Shown: positions 42,404 to 52,497, counted from the first letter of the stretch. The stretch is 64,000 nt of DNA from Bacteroidia bacterium (GCA_027493955.1 JAOSJT010000001.1:3149131-3213130), one strand, 5' to 3'. Numbers and translations: made by a program. The notes: generated by a model from the letters alone, not told the origin.

Positions 42404-44593
42404 TCACGTCGCCGGCTGCGTGAAGAGCCACACTTGCTGCGCGTCGTCCGTCACATCAAAAAACAGGGTGACGTTCACGTCGCGGCCTTCGGCGTTTGTG
42501 TGGGAAAAACGTATGGCCGATTCCTTTTCCGACAACACCGTGTCCAGCAGGATCTGTGTCGCTTCATTGGCGGGAAACACCTGACGCGCAGGATTTCCGA
42601 CTTCACCCTCGAGACACAGCAACTCGACAGCACCGGGACTCAGAATCTCGGTACGACCCTCGTTGAGGAATCGCTGTATGCGGGTACCGAGCTTGCTTCG
42701 CGGACCGAATTTCGGATAGGTCACGGAGACCACGCCGCATTCGTGTGGCGGCGCCTGCGTCACGCCGCCGAGAACGGCGCTCTCGCTCTGTGTCGGTATG
42801 GCAGCCGCCCCTTCGTGCTTCCAGGCAAGGTAGAGGAATTGCTCGTCGCCGTCCTTTTCCGAATGCGGCGTGAGCGACCACGACCACAGCGTCTGCTGAC
42901 CCTGCCAATCCGTGAACACATCGTGCGACCGCGTAACCAGATCTCCGGCTTCCACTGCTTCGACAAGACGGTCGTACAAATCCCGATGGTAGAGTGAATA
43001 GATGAAATCGCTCAGGAGTTGACCTTCGACGCCGCGCGACCGAAAAGGTTCGTCGAGTATCTCGGAAAACGTATCATTGACGCTGACGCAGCGGAACGGC
43101 TCGCGTGCGTCGAACACCGCCACGGCAACCGCCAAGCTGGTCTGATACGCCTCCAGCAGACGCTGTTGCATGGCGGCTTCCGCGATGCGCGACTCGGCGT
43201 CCTTTATTCGACGGCGCTGTCCGATACCAAAGGCCAGAATGCGCACGATTTCCCTGAGCCTCTCGTACTCGGGTCCTATAAAATGGTTTTTGTCTCTGGC
43301 ATACAACACCAGCACTCCCAACTCAGCGCCTTCGTACATCAATGGCAGCGCGGCGAGGGACTGAAAATGTGTTTTCTCGTTTTGGGCTTTCCAGGTCGCG
43401 GAATCCGGATCCGCCAGGATATCGGCTACAGTGACCGGTTGACCGGTTTTCAGGGCTTTGCCGATAGGACCACGGCCGAAGGGGCTGTCATCGTAGCGAA
43501 TCTTGATTTTCCGTAAGTAGTCATGGTCCTTCCCGGCGCTGGCTGACGGGTTGACGCGCATATCATTCTCCCCTGTCACTCCGCGCCAGACGAGGGGATA
43601 CCCCAGATGCTTCACAAGAATCTCGCACACCGTACGCTCAAGATCATATTCGGAATTGGCTGTGAGCGTTGCGTTCACCACCTCGGCCTGCACCTTCATA
43701 AGCGCAATTTCACGTTTCATGGCATCGTTGCGCTCGGCGCTGTCCTCGAAGAGCCGGAAACAGCCAACCGCGCCGAAGAGATCGCCATTCTGCTCGAACA
43801 ACGGCGACGCGTTGATGGTGATGAAACGTTTCGAGCCATCCGGCTGCAGCATGCCGATTTTTCGATTCAGCACCGGATGCTCTTCCACGAGGGCGATCAT
43901 GAGCGGGTGGCTCGAAACGGTGAGCGGCTGACCATCGGCATCGATGAAGCGCCAGCGCGGATCTATACAGGAACGGGACGAGAGATCCGCCTTCGTCATG
44001 CCCAGAAGGCGATCCGCAATCTGATTGCTTTCCACGATGGTGCCGCGCGTATCGACAATCAGGACCCCGTCGAAGGTGGTCTGCTGCAGTACCTGATCCC
44101 GGGATTTCACCGTTGAGACGTTCCCCCCCTCGGTTTCCACACCGGAGCTGCTCCGGCTGACGCAGAGGATATAGTTCTTGCCGCGCCAGGCGATGTAATT
44201 GGCGCTGATTGTTTTTGCGCGACCGACCCCGGCGGCATCGAGGAATTCGGTTTCGAACACATCCGGGATACGCTGCTGCTTGAGTTGCGATACGCGATGC
44301 AGCCAGGTTGCGCGCGTGTTTCGCGTATCGATGCGCGAAAGCGTCATGGACAACATGGTCGAAAGCGAATATCCAAGATCACGGAGCAGCGAATCGTTTG
44401 CATACACGAAACGTCCCGTTTCGGTTACGACAAACAATTCATCTCCTTCCTGTCCGCGCACCATGTCAAACAGCTCGTCTTCGTCGAATTGGCCATTGCT
44501 CTCGATTGCGACGGTACTTTCGGCGGGCTGTTCACGCAAACGTTTGAGCTCTTCAATCAGCTCGGCCTTGGTCATTTTTGAAAAATCACTCAT
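42404..44593 (-). CDS. Multi-PAS/GAF sensor protein lacking an output domain
   Basis: 729 residues. Starts with a short coiled helix (MTKAELIEELKRLRE), then a PAS domain (about 50-145, LFVVTETGRFVYANDSLLRDLGYS), a second PAS (about 170-290, DGVLIVDTRGTIVESNQIADRLLG), a GAF (about 310-460, NEKTHFQSLAALPLMYEG) and a third PAS-like domain (about 480-590). The last 130 residues look like a degenerate sensor-type domain; no H-box, no ATPase motif, no GGDEF, EAL or HTH is seen. It must signal through a partner, or the output is unrecognised. Confidence 0.85.
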   Translation of the reverse strand: MSDFSKMTKAELIEELKRLREQPAESTVAIESNGQFDEDELFDMVRGQEGDELFVVTETGRFVYANDSLLRDLGYSLSTMLSMTLSRIDTRNTRATWLHRVSQLKQQRIPDVFETEFLDAAGVGRAKTISANYIAWRGKNYILCVSRSSSGVETEGGNVSTVKSRDQVLQQTTFDGVLIVDTRGTIVESNQIADRLLGMTKADLSSRSCIDPRWRFIDADGQPLTVSSHPLMIALVEEHPVLNRKIGMLQPDGSKRFITINASPLFEQNGDLFGAVGCFRLFEDSAERNDAMKREIALMKVQAEVVNATLTANSEYDLERTVCEILVKHLGYPLVWRGVTGENDMRVNPSASAGKDHDYLRKIKIRYDDSPFGRGPIGKALKTGQPVTVADILADPDSATWKAQNEKTHFQSLAALPLMYEGAELGVLVLYARDKNHFIGPEYERLREIVRILAFGIGQRRRIKDAESRIAEAAMQQRLLEAYQTSLAVAVAVFDAREPFRCVSVNDTFSEILDEPFRSRGVEGQLLSDFIYSLYHRDLYDRLVEAVEAGDLVTRSHDVFTDWQGQQTLWSWSLTPHSEKDGDEQFLYLAWKHEGAAAIPTQSESAVLGGVTQAPPHECGVVSVTYPKFGPRSKLGTRIQRFLNEGRTEILSPGAVELLCLEGEVGNPARQVFPANEATQILLDTVLSEKESAIRFSHTNAEGRDVNVTLFFDVTDDAQQVWLFTQPAT

Positions 44594-44680
44594 GGGGTTT
44601 CCTGCATCCTCATTCGATGGATGTCTATGGATGAAAAATTGTACATACGCCGGCTTCTGCCGTCGTTGACCTGCGGCGCA

Positions 44681-46306
44681 TCAGCGCAGAATGGTAAGAA
44701 TACGGCCTTTGACCACTGTCGCGGTGGTATGACTCCGCATTCCCGACACGATGACGCGGCACAGATAGGTGCCGGGATTGAGAGCGGCGGCAGACCAGTT
44801 CAGAGAGTGCTGTCCCTGCTGCAGCGCACCACGAAACACCGTCGCCACGCGTGTTCCGATGAGATCGTACACGGCCGCATCCACAACCGCGTGTTCGTCC
44901 AGCGTCAGATACACCGTGCCGTTCGAGCCGTCACCGCCGATGAGGGGATTGGGCCAGAGATCCAGCTTGACGCCGCGTTCCGCCACGGGGAGAGCCTCCG
45001 CATGAACCGGACCGCTCTCGATGAGGCAGGTATGGATGGAAAGGCGCCCCTGGTCGAGCTTCGTCCAAATCGGGCGTATGCGTCCGTTGTACGCGGCGAT
45101 ACCGTTGTAATCGCCGAAGAACACCATCGGCGAGGGGAGAAACGCGGCCTGGCTGATACGCTCGTTGCTGAACGTCCGCCCCCCGTCGGTGGAACGCGCG
45201 AGATAGACATCGGTGGAATCGGATGCGTAATTCCTGCGATCATAGAACACCACCACGAGCTCGCCCGTGACGGGATCCACAGCGGCCCAGGTGAAAAACT
45301 GCTCCTTGCCGTTGCCTATGGCATCGTCGTTGACGCGAACCGGACCGCGCCAGGTTTCACCCTTGTCCGAAGAAGCCAGGATGAACACATCCGTATCCCC
45401 GTTGCGCTGATCCACCCAGTTGATGTACACCATTCCCCGGTAAGCCGACGGAGAAATGTCGGTGATGGTGACAGGCAGCCCATTCGAGCGGTTGATGCCC
45501 GAAATCTCGATGTCCCAGCCACCCGGCTGATCGGATATGACGCGGTCGCTGCCCCAGGTGACGCCACCGTCGAAGGAGCGGTCGAAGTAGAGACCTTGCG
45601 GGCCGGACCAGCAGAGATACACTTCACCATCCGGACCTACGGCGGGCACAGCCCCTTCCACCGTATTGTCGCTGTCGATGGCATCGCCGCCGCGGTCGCT
45701 CACGCGCACGAAAGGTTCGAAGCTCTCGCCGCGATTGGTGGAACGGGCAAAGACGATGACGCTGCTGTCGCCGGGTTCCGCGCTGCCGTATTTCGTGAAA
45801 TCCGTCCAGGCCGCGTAGATATTTCCGCCATGGGGGCCGTCGCTCATATCGGCGACGATCCACTCCTTATCCTGCAGGCTGGACTCGTAGAAGCTTCCCG
45901 GTTTCGCGTTCGGAGAGCTTGGCCCGAACAGCTTCACACCGGGCGACCAGGTTCTGCCGCCGTCGTCGCTGTAGCGCACGACAATGGCATCCCACCCGTA
46001 GACCAGATTGGCGATATACGCCCGGCCGGTGTTGTCGAACGTGACGCTGGGATCGCCCCAGGTACCGTTGGGAAGCTGCTGTTGCGTCCAGGTTTCACCC
46101 CCGTCGAAGGAGTAATAGTAATACCGCAGATTCGAACCGGCGATGATATTATCCGGATTCAGGGGGTTTATGGCGATGGAGACTTCCTCGGGATTGCTGC
46201 CGGGTTTATCCATACGGACATTGCGCGGCTGCGCCTGAACCGCGGAGGCCAGACCGAGAGTGAATAGCGCAAATGCCGCCACTCTGAGAGGAAGACTTAC
46301 TGTCAT
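44681..46306 (-). CDS. Secreted BNR/sialidase-like protein with T9SS sorting domain
   Basis: 541 residues. Signal peptide 1-25 (LPLRVAAFALFTLGLASAVQA). The body has repeated Asp-box motifs (SFDGGETW, SDDGGRTW, SFDGGVTW, SSDKGETW, STDGGRTF), the six-bladed propeller of sialidase-like and photosystem assembly-like proteins. The arginine triad of real sialidases is not clear, so no enzyme claim. The last 80 residues are a type IX sorting domain (LWPNPLIGGDGSNGTVY, VYDLIGTRVATVF, LNPGTYLCRV). Surface-exposed. Confidence 0.9.
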   Translation of the reverse strand: MTVSLPLRVAAFALFTLGLASAVQAQPRNVRMDKPGSNPEEVSIAINPLNPDNIIAGSNLRYYYYSFDGGETWTQQQLPNGTWGDPSVTFDNTGRAYIANLVYGWDAIVVRYSDDGGRTWSPGVKLFGPSSPNAKPGSFYESSLQDKEWIVADMSDGPHGGNIYAAWTDFTKYGSAEPGDSSVIVFARSTNRGESFEPFVRVSDRGGDAIDSDNTVEGAVPAVGPDGEVYLCWSGPQGLYFDRSFDGGVTWGSDRVISDQPGGWDIEISGINRSNGLPVTITDISPSAYRGMVYINWVDQRNGDTDVFILASSDKGETWRGPVRVNDDAIGNGKEQFFTWAAVDPVTGELVVVFYDRRNYASDSTDVYLARSTDGGRTFSNERISQAAFLPSPMVFFGDYNGIAAYNGRIRPIWTKLDQGRLSIHTCLIESGPVHAEALPVAERGVKLDLWPNPLIGGDGSNGTVYLTLDEHAVVDAAVYDLIGTRVATVFRGALQQGQHSLNWSAAALNPGTYLCRVIVSGMRSHTTATVVKGRILTILR

Positions 46307-46422
46307 TGTCAGATTCCCGTAAAAACAGCCGGTTACATCTGTAGATTGTATCGCACTCCGCGGAAGCCGGCACGCGGGTGCGCAGTCAAGACCAAAGAAC
46401 GGGAGAACGTCGGATTGCCCAG

Positions 46423-47100
46423 TCAGACGCTGCTGTGCAGATGCTGAAAGATGGTCAGCGTAAAATACACTCCGAATCCGATGATCACAAGGGCAGTAAT
46501 TGATGACGCCTTGCGGATGAAGGAATCAGATATGGCGTGGCGCCTGCTGCGCATGAAGAGGATCAGGGCAAGGAACCACATCATGCTTCCCGCTCCGACA
46601 GCGAGAGAGAACAACACCTTGTGACCGGTGTCATCCACCAGAAGCCCGTGCGCGGTGATGAAGCTGAGCACGGCCACCCAGGAGAAGAACAACGTGGGAT
46701 TGGCGATGGTCATGGACGCCCCGATGGCGATGTCACCGAACTTGGACGAGAGCTTGCGCAATCTGGGCGGCGTGGCCGGATTGCCTTCAATCGGCTCGTC
46801 TTCCGCTACGCCTTTGCGGTCGAAGAGAATCATTTTCAGGCCGTAGCCGATCAGGAAAACGGAAAAAACAATTTGCACCACCGGATTCTGCAGATAGGCA
46901 TGCAGAAAGGAGATCAGGCCCATGGTGATGACGAGGCAGTAGAAGATATCCGTTCCCACGGCGCCGATACTGACAAGCAGCCCCTTGCGGGCTTCGCCTT
47001 TCAGTGCCGAATGAGCGATGTACAGCGATGTCGGCCCGAGCGGAACGGTGATCACAATACCGACCACGATTCCGGTGATAATCGTCATTAGGGCTTGCAT
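46423..47100 (-). CDS. LysE/RhtB family exporter
   Basis: 225 residues from ATG 47100. Six hydrophobic helices with the family motif GIVITVPLGPTSLYIAHSAL (about 12-30) and GDIAIGASMTIANPTLFFSW in the second half. Exports amino acids or their derivatives across the inner membrane; substrate unknown. The upstream in-frame stretch lacks membrane character and was left out. Confidence 0.9.
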   Translation of the reverse strand: MQALMTIITGIVVGIVITVPLGPTSLYIAHSALKGEARKGLLVSIGAVGTDIFYCLVITMGLISFLHAYLQNPVVQIVFSVFLIGYGLKMILFDRKGVAEDEPIEGNPATPPRLRKLSSKFGDIAIGASMTIANPTLFFSWVAVLSFITAHGLLVDDTGHKVLFSLAVGAGSMMWFLALILFMRSRRHAISDSFIRKASSITALVIIGFGVYFTLTIFQHLHSSV

Positions 47101-47339
47101 GCGGTAAAAACGGCTCTGATAGGCTTGTCGGTAGTGCTCAAACAAAAAAGCTACGAAAAAGCCGGGCTCCGTCAAAACGCCGTTGGGCTGGCTGAACACT
47201 GGTTGAACACCAAAGGGAGAGCTTCGATTTTGGAGTCACTCTGTCCTATCTGCTGGAATTCGAGGTGCCCCGTGCTATCTGAATTTCTGGGCACTCGTAT
47301 TCGTGATCAGCGATGCGAAGACGTTCCGGGATAAAAACA

Positions 47340-47361
47340 GGCGGCTCCATGAGAAGCCGCC
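47340..47361 (-). terminator. Rho-independent terminator
   Basis: GGCGGCT and AGCCGCC form the stem; on the minus strand it is followed by TGTTTTTAT. It lies 30 bp after the glutathione peroxidase stop. Confidence 0.85.
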
Positions 47362-47390
47362 CGCCGGTCGTTGAATATGTGACGTCCGGA

Positions 47391-47954
47391 TTACTGCGCA
47401 AGGACTTCTTCGATTTTACCGGTAACGGCGTCGTCGAGGGGATTGACTTTGGTTTCGAAACGGGCGACGACGTTGCCGTCCCTGTCCACAAGAAACTTGG
47501 TGAAATTCCATTTGATGTCGCCGTTGAAGCCGCTCTCCTTCGTGAGCCAGCGGTACAGCGGATGCATGTCGTCGCCCTTGACGGAGATTTTCGCGAACAT
47601 GTCGAAGGTGACGTTGTACGTCGTCGAGCAGAATTCCTTGATCTCTTCATTGCTGCCGGGTTCCTGCGCGCCGAAGTTGTTCGCCGGGAAGGCGAGCACG
47701 CGGAAACCACGCTCGGCGTAACGGGTGAACAGTTCCTGCATGCCCTTGTACTGCGGTGTGTATCCGCATTTCGAGGCCACGTTGACGATAAGCAGCACTT
47801 CACCCTCGTAGTGATTGAGCGCTTTCTCTTCACCGTCGATGGTCGTCATGGTAAAATGATGTACGTTCATGTCCGAAGCGGGAGCGTCGTCGTCCTGCGC
47901 CCGACAGGCGGTGGTGACGCCGATGATGAGCAGAAGCAAGAGAAACGTCTTCAT
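47391..47954 (-). CDS. Glutathione peroxidase family lipoprotein
   Basis: 187 residues. Lipoprotein-like signal (LLLLLIIGVTTAC, Cys17). The peroxidatic Cys63 lies in NVASKCGYT, Gln in FPANNFGAQEPGS and Trp in KWNFTKFLV complete the catalytic triad, with a second Cys in IKEFCS that likely resolves via thioredoxin. Reduces peroxides in the periplasm or at a membrane. Confidence 0.95.
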   Translation of the reverse strand: MKTFLLLLLIIGVTTACRAQDDDAPASDMNVHHFTMTTIDGEEKALNHYEGEVLLIVNVASKCGYTPQYKGMQELFTRYAERGFRVLAFPANNFGAQEPGSNEEIKEFCSTTYNVTFDMFAKISVKGDDMHPLYRWLTKESGFNGDIKWNFTKFLVDRDGNVVARFETKVNPLDDAVTGKIEEVLAQ

Positions 47955-47977
47955 GGGATTGTCCTGAAAGGTATGTT

Positions 47978-48574
47978 CTACAATTGGTGTTTGCTTTCGT
48001 TGTTGTGATTTCCGGGCGCAGCGGCGCGGCCGCGGGACTTGTGTACGACGGCTCGATACACCTCGAGCATGGGATGCGACCAGCCGTGGGCTATCGCGTC
48101 GAGAACATCTTCATAAAAACGCAGGGTGCGGTCGCGTCCGCGTGAGAACACACCCCACAGCGCTTCGCCCTGCTGCCTTTCCGCCTCGAGAATGGAGGAC
48201 AGATTGTGAATCTTGTCCGCGCAGCACACGGCCTTGCCCTGCGGGGATGCTCCGCGTACGCCTTCAATATACGCGCTTTTTCTGGCCTCCCAGCGCAGCG
48301 CTTTGTTCTCCGTCACTTCCATGACGATGCGGTATACTTCGTCTCCGAAGTCGGCGGCAAGTTCCTCGGCCGTGTAGGCGGTGTCTTCGATGGAATCGTG
48401 CAGCAACGCGGCGATGATGACGTCTTCATCGAAGTCATGCGCGGCCACGATGCAGGCCACATGCACGAGATGTGTGGTGTACGGCAACGTGGGATCGGAC
48501 TTCCGGCGCTGTCCTTCGTGCAAACGAAAAGCGGTGCGCAGAGCCTGTTCCAACCGCGGAGAATAGGTTTTCAT
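47978..48574 (-). CDS. HD domain protein (SpoT/MESH1-like)
   Basis: 198 residues. HD phosphohydrolase motifs: YTTHLVHVA, ALLHDSIEDTAYT (HD pair) and CCADKIHNL. The pattern is that of the ppGpp hydrolase domain of SpoT and of small MESH1-like proteins. No synthetase domain. It overlaps the NUDIX gene by four bases, the tail of a three-gene operon with mscS and the NUDIX gene. Confidence 0.9.
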   Translation of the reverse strand: MKTYSPRLEQALRTAFRLHEGQRRKSDPTLPYTTHLVHVACIVAAHDFDEDVIIAALLHDSIEDTAYTAEELAADFGDEVYRIVMEVTENKALRWEARKSAYIEGVRGASPQGKAVCCADKIHNLSSILEAERQQGEALWGVFSRGRDRTLRFYEDVLDAIAHGWSHPMLEVYRAVVHKSRGRAAAPGNHNNESKHQL

Positions 48575-49131
48575 AGGTCGCTTTCAATGTTCAACACACC
48601 CAACTTCAGTGCCGCCAGGGTCAGACCCGTCACGGTTTTTCCGTCGGTGATGCGTCCGTCGCCGCACATGCGCATTGCCTCGGCCAATGGTGTGCGCAGC
48701 AGGGCGATGCTTTCCTCACCCTGTTCCAGCGCCTGCGCGCCGTCCGTGAGTCCTGTGGCCATGAACAAATGCAGGGTCTCGCTGCAGAAGCCCGGCGTGG
48801 TGAGCATGGAGACGAGCGGCAGCATCTCGGCTGCGGTGTAGCCGGTTTCCTCGCGCAGTTCTCTTACGGCGCAGTGCATAGGATCTTCGCCGGGCGAGAG
48901 CTTGCCCGCGGGCAGTTCGATGATTTCGCGATTGACGGGATAGCGGAACTGGCGGATCAGCAGCACATCGGGACCCGGCAAAATGGGGACGATGACCGCG
49001 CCGCCGTCGTGCCGCACCACTTCGCGTATGCTTTCGTAGCCGCTGGCATGGCGCACCGTATCGCGCTCGATGGTGAAGACGCGGCCCTCGAAAAGGCGTT
49101 CATGCGTCAGGATGGTGAATTCGTCAGCCAT
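48571..49131 (-). CDS. NUDIX hydrolase, ADP-ribose pyrophosphatase-like
   Basis: 186 residues. The NUDIX box GKLSPGEDPMHCAVRELREE-TGY matches G-x5-E-x7-REUxEE; IELPAG precedes it. Similar to NudF/ADP-ribose pyrophosphatases. Cytoplasmic housecleaning role. Overlaps mscS by eight bases and the HD gene by four. Confidence 0.94.
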   Translation of the reverse strand: MADEFTILTHERLFEGRVFTIERDTVRHASGYESIREVVRHDGGAVIVPILPGPDVLLIRQFRYPVNREIIELPAGKLSPGEDPMHCAVRELREETGYTAAEMLPLVSMLTTPGFCSETLHLFMATGLTDGAQALEQGEESIALLRTPLAEAMRMCGDGRITDGKTVTGLTLAALKLGVLNIESDL

Positions 49132-50254
49132 TCCCGCCTCCGTTGCCGGAAGAACCGCTGTCGGAGCTGCGCGGCGGTTGTTGCGCGAAATGCACCACGC
49201 GTTGCGGGAAAGGGATCTCTATGCCGTGTTCACGCAGCGTGTTGTAGATAACAAGCATCAGGTCGCTGCGGCGGCGGGGGATGTTGTTCGGATTGCGGAT
49301 GCGGCAGAGAAGGGTCGCGTTCACGGAGGAATCCGCCATGGCCTCGATACGGACCTCCGCATGCTCTTTGTCCACAATGTCCTCTTCACGACGGATGCGC
49401 TCGAGGATGATCGCCCGCATGGCGTCGAGATCGGTGCCGTACGCCACGCCGAATTTCACGTCGAAGCGCACCACGTCGTTGGGATAGGAAAAATTCTTGA
49501 TCTGGCTTTTAACGATTTCCGCGTTCGGGGTGATGATCATTACCTGATTGTCGTCTATCACCTTGGTGGAGCGGATACCGACTTCCGTGACATTGCCGAT
49601 GGTGCCGTCCGGCAGACGGATGCGGTCGCCCACGCGAAAGGGCCGGTCCAGCATGAGCACAAAACCGGCGATCATGTTGGCCAGCGTCTCCTGCGCGGCC
49701 AGCGCGATAGCCAGCGAGCCCACACCCAGCGACACCACCAGCGTGCTGATGTTCTGTCCGAAATGATCGAGAATGATGATCACCGCGACGAAGAGAATGA
49801 GCACCTTGAGCACGCGGTTGACCAGCGGGGCCAGTTCGTCGTCGAGATGCGTCTGGGTTCTGACGGCGACCGCATGGAGGTACCAGCGAATGACCGTATC
49901 GAACAGACGCGCGACGACGAGCGCAAGGTACAGCACGAGCACGATGAACAGCGCTTCCGTGAGCATCACCGCCATACGGTGGATCAGCGGCGGATCGCGG
50001 CGTATGCTGAGGAGCGCTTCGGTAAAGGCCCAATACGCGCTGCCCAGCAGCAGGAGTCCGGTAACATGCCTGGCCGCTTCGTTGAGCAGCATGTCATCGA
50101 GTTGCGAGCGGGATTTTTTTGCTATCTTTCCCGAGAACAGGAGGAGCAGTTTTTTCAGCAGCGCTCCTGCGAGCCAGGCCGTAATGATGATCACGCCGGT
50201 GCTCAGCAGCACGGCGGTATCGTTGTCGCCCAGAAGAAATTCGAAAAAATTCAT
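49124..50254 (-). CDS. Mechanosensitive channel, MscS family
   Basis: 376 residues. Four to five transmembrane helices, then the pore helix and MscS core: ALAAQETLANMIAGFVLMLDRPFRVGDRIRL, with GNVTEVGIRSTKVI and VPN-like TPNAEIV. The C-terminal beta domain follows. Opens on osmotic downshock at the inner membrane. First gene of the mscS-NUDIX-HD operon. Confidence 0.95.
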   Translation of the reverse strand: MNFFEFLLGDNDTAVLLSTGVIIITAWLAGALLKKLLLLFSGKIAKKSRSQLDDMLLNEAARHVTGLLLLGSAYWAFTEALLSIRRDPPLIHRMAVMLTEALFIVLVLYLALVVARLFDTVIRWYLHAVAVRTQTHLDDELAPLVNRVLKVLILFVAVIIILDHFGQNISTLVVSLGVGSLAIALAAQETLANMIAGFVLMLDRPFRVGDRIRLPDGTIGNVTEVGIRSTKVIDDNQVMIITPNAEIVKSQIKNFSYPNDVVRFDVKFGVAYGTDLDAMRAIILERIRREEDIVDKEHAEVRIEAMADSSVNATLLCRIRNPNNIPRRRSDLMLVIYNTLREHGIEIPFPQRVVHFAQQPPRSSDSGSSGNGGGNG

Positions 50255-50312
50255 GTGTTGTTTGCCGCTGTGAGATCGCGGTTAATATAGGAAAAAATCA
50301 ACTGCGCCTTCG

Positions 50313-51431
50313 ATGATGGACCTTGCCTCCATTACGCGACCGACTCTGCTGCTCGACGAACGCGTCTGCCGTGCGAATATCGCCTTCATGCGCGATCGCG
50401 CTGCGGAAGCGGGGGTGCGCTTCCGGCCGCATATGAAAACCGCGCAATCACGGCTGATCGGGCGTTGGTTCCGCGAGGCCGGTGTGAGCGGCATCACCGT
50501 CTCCTCCGTGGGCATGGCGCGTTATTTCGCCGATGACGGCTGGGATGACATCACCATCGCCTTCCCGTTCAACCTGCGTGAAAGCGACGCGCTCGACGCC
50601 TTCGCCGCAGAAGTACAACTCCACCTCCTGATCGAATCCACCGAAACGGCGAACGTTCTCGGCGGCACCGTGCGCCGGGATGTGAACGTCTGGATAAAGC
50701 TCGACAGCGGCTACGGCAGAACGGGCATTCCGCACGACGATGACGCCGCCCTCGACGCTGTGATTTCCGCAATCCGGCACTTCCCGCGTCTGCATCTGCG
50801 CGGACTGCTGACGCATGCGGGCATGACGTACACCGCCGGCAATGCGGATGAGGTGCGCGTGTTGTTCGAACAGTCGCGCGCCCGCCTCGTCGGTGCGGCA
50901 CAACGGCACGGCAATCTACTGTGCTCTGCCGGCGACACGCCCGGGTGCACGCTGGCAGCGAGCTTTGAGGGCCTTGCGGAGATCAGACCCGGCAACATGA
51001 CGTTTTACGACCTCATGCAGGCAAAGCGGGGAGTGTGCGGCATCCACGACATCGCGGTGGCCGCCGCCTGTCCCGTCGTTGCCGTGCATGAAAAGCGCGG
51101 CGAGGCCGTGCTGTACGGCGGCGCGGTATATTTGTCGAAAGAGAGCATCCCCGGCGACGATGGCTATCCGATCTACGGTCTGCTCTGCGAGTTGACGCCC
51201 GAGGGCTGGAGCGAGCCCATCGACGGCGGCTGGTTATGCGGCATGTCGCAGGAGCATGGTATTGCGCGACTCCCCGCACCGATACTGCACCGACTCAAAC
51301 CAGGAGATCTCCTCGCTGTGCTCCCGGTGCACTCCTGCCTTACCGCCGACGCTTTCGGCGGCTATCTGAACCTGGACGGAGAGAGGGTCGACCATTACGC
51401 GGCACACATTCACTTCCCGCACGTAATCTGA
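50313..51431 (+). CDS. D-threonine aldolase/D-serine dehydratase-like PLP enzyme
   Basis: 372 residues, alanine-racemase fold (type III PLP). The N-terminal RPHMKTAQS holds the PLP Lys; KLDSGYGRTGI and GLLTHAGMTY are typical; the C-terminal PVHSCLTAD has the His and Cys that bind zinc in D-serine dehydratases and D-threonine aldolases. It likely cleaves or dehydrates a D-hydroxy amino acid. Followed by a dipeptidase and beta-lactamase on the same strand, 10 and 12 bp apart: an operon around D-amino acids or cell wall. Confidence 0.92.
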   Translation: MMDLASITRPTLLLDERVCRANIAFMRDRAAEAGVRFRPHMKTAQSRLIGRWFREAGVSGITVSSVGMARYFADDGWDDITIAFPFNLRESDALDAFAAEVQLHLLIESTETANVLGGTVRRDVNVWIKLDSGYGRTGIPHDDDAALDAVISAIRHFPRLHLRGLLTHAGMTYTAGNADEVRVLFEQSRARLVGAAQRHGNLLCSAGDTPGCTLAASFEGLAEIRPGNMTFYDLMQAKRGVCGIHDIAVAAACPVVAVHEKRGEAVLYGGAVYLSKESIPGDDGYPIYGLLCELTPEGWSEPIDGGWLCGMSQEHGIARLPAPILHRLKPGDLLAVLPVHSCLTADAFGGYLNLDGERVDHYAAHIHFPHVI

Positions 51432-51441
51432 GGACGACGCA

Positions 51442-52485
51442 ATGCACATTTCGGATACCATCGCTTCCCTGCTCTCCCGCGTTCCCGTCATCGACGTGCA
51501 CTCCGATTATGCGATTCAGCTGTATCGCGAAATGCGCGACGGCAGACCTGACGCACTCGCCGCGCTGCATCTTCCGATGCTGCGGGAGGGGGGGATTTCC
51601 ATGGAGGTACATACGGTTGGCGGCGATTTCGATATAGGGGAACTGGATCTGTGGGATTACGAGCTGGTGAAACGCATAAGCGGATCGCTGCTGGAAAGCA
51701 TTGCGGCGAGTCCTGATCTCTTTCGACTGATCCTGACCGCCGAAGACGTGCGCGGCATGCAACAGCGGGGCGCTCTCGGCCTCATGATGGCTCTTGAAGG
51801 TGTGCGCTGTCTGGAGCAGTCGACGGATCGTTTGCACGAGCTGCATGCGCTCGGTCTGCGTTCCGTCATTTTCACGCACAATCATCGCAATGGCGCCGCC
51901 GACGGCTGCAGCGAACCGGAGCCGCGCGGACTCAGCGCGTTCGGACGCACGCTCGTCGAGGAGTTGCGTTCGCTCCGCATGGTGCTGGATCTCGTGCATC
52001 TTTCGGTGCCGTCGTTCTGGGACGCGCTGGGACGGTGGAATGCCCCGGTGATGGTTTCGCATTCCAATGCCCGGGCTCTCTGTCCGCACGCGCGCAATCT
52101 GGACGATGAGCAGATACGCGCCGTCGGAGAAAGCGGCGGCGTGATCGGACTCAATTTCCTTTCGTTGTTCATTGATGAAAACCGCAGCCGTGCTGATCTG
52201 GACCGCCTGGCCGACCATGCCGTGCATATCGCGGGCATTGCCGGGGCCGAAGCGCTTGCGTTGGGCCCGGACTTCGCAGATTATTACATGGACGCGATGG
52301 ACGCGTGGATACGCCGCGACAATCTTCCGGCGGATCTCATGGCCTTCGTGAAGGGTGCGGAGGATGTGCGCGGCGTCCCGGCCTTTCTCGAGACCCTGTA
52401 CAACCGCGGTTTTACTCTTGAAGAAATCGAGCGTATCGCCGGCCGCAACGCGCTGCGCGTGTATGAGAACTGTTTTACACCTTAA
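51442..52485 (+). CDS. Membrane dipeptidase (renal dipeptidase family)
   Basis: 347 residues. Zinc ligands: VIDVHSDYA (normally DGHND; here HSD), ALEGVRCL (bridging Glu), DLVHLS and VSHSNAR. GLNFLSLFI and LGPDFADYY match the C-terminal metal/substrate region (usually GSDFDG). Hydrolyses dipeptides, often with a C-terminal D-residue, and some act on beta-lactams. No signal peptide is evident. Middle gene in an operon with a D-amino-acid enzyme and a class D beta-lactamase. Confidence 0.92.
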   Translation: MHISDTIASLLSRVPVIDVHSDYAIQLYREMRDGRPDALAALHLPMLREGGISMEVHTVGGDFDIGELDLWDYELVKRISGSLLESIAASPDLFRLILTAEDVRGMQQRGALGLMMALEGVRCLEQSTDRLHELHALGLRSVIFTHNHRNGAADGCSEPEPRGLSAFGRTLVEELRSLRMVLDLVHLSVPSFWDALGRWNAPVMVSHSNARALCPHARNLDDEQIRAVGESGGVIGLNFLSLFIDENRSRADLDRLADHAVHIAGIAGAEALALGPDFADYYMDAMDAWIRRDNLPADLMAFVKGAEDVRGVPAFLETLYNRGFTLEEIERIAGRNALRVYENCFTP

Positions 52486-52497
52486 CCGGATTGTTGA

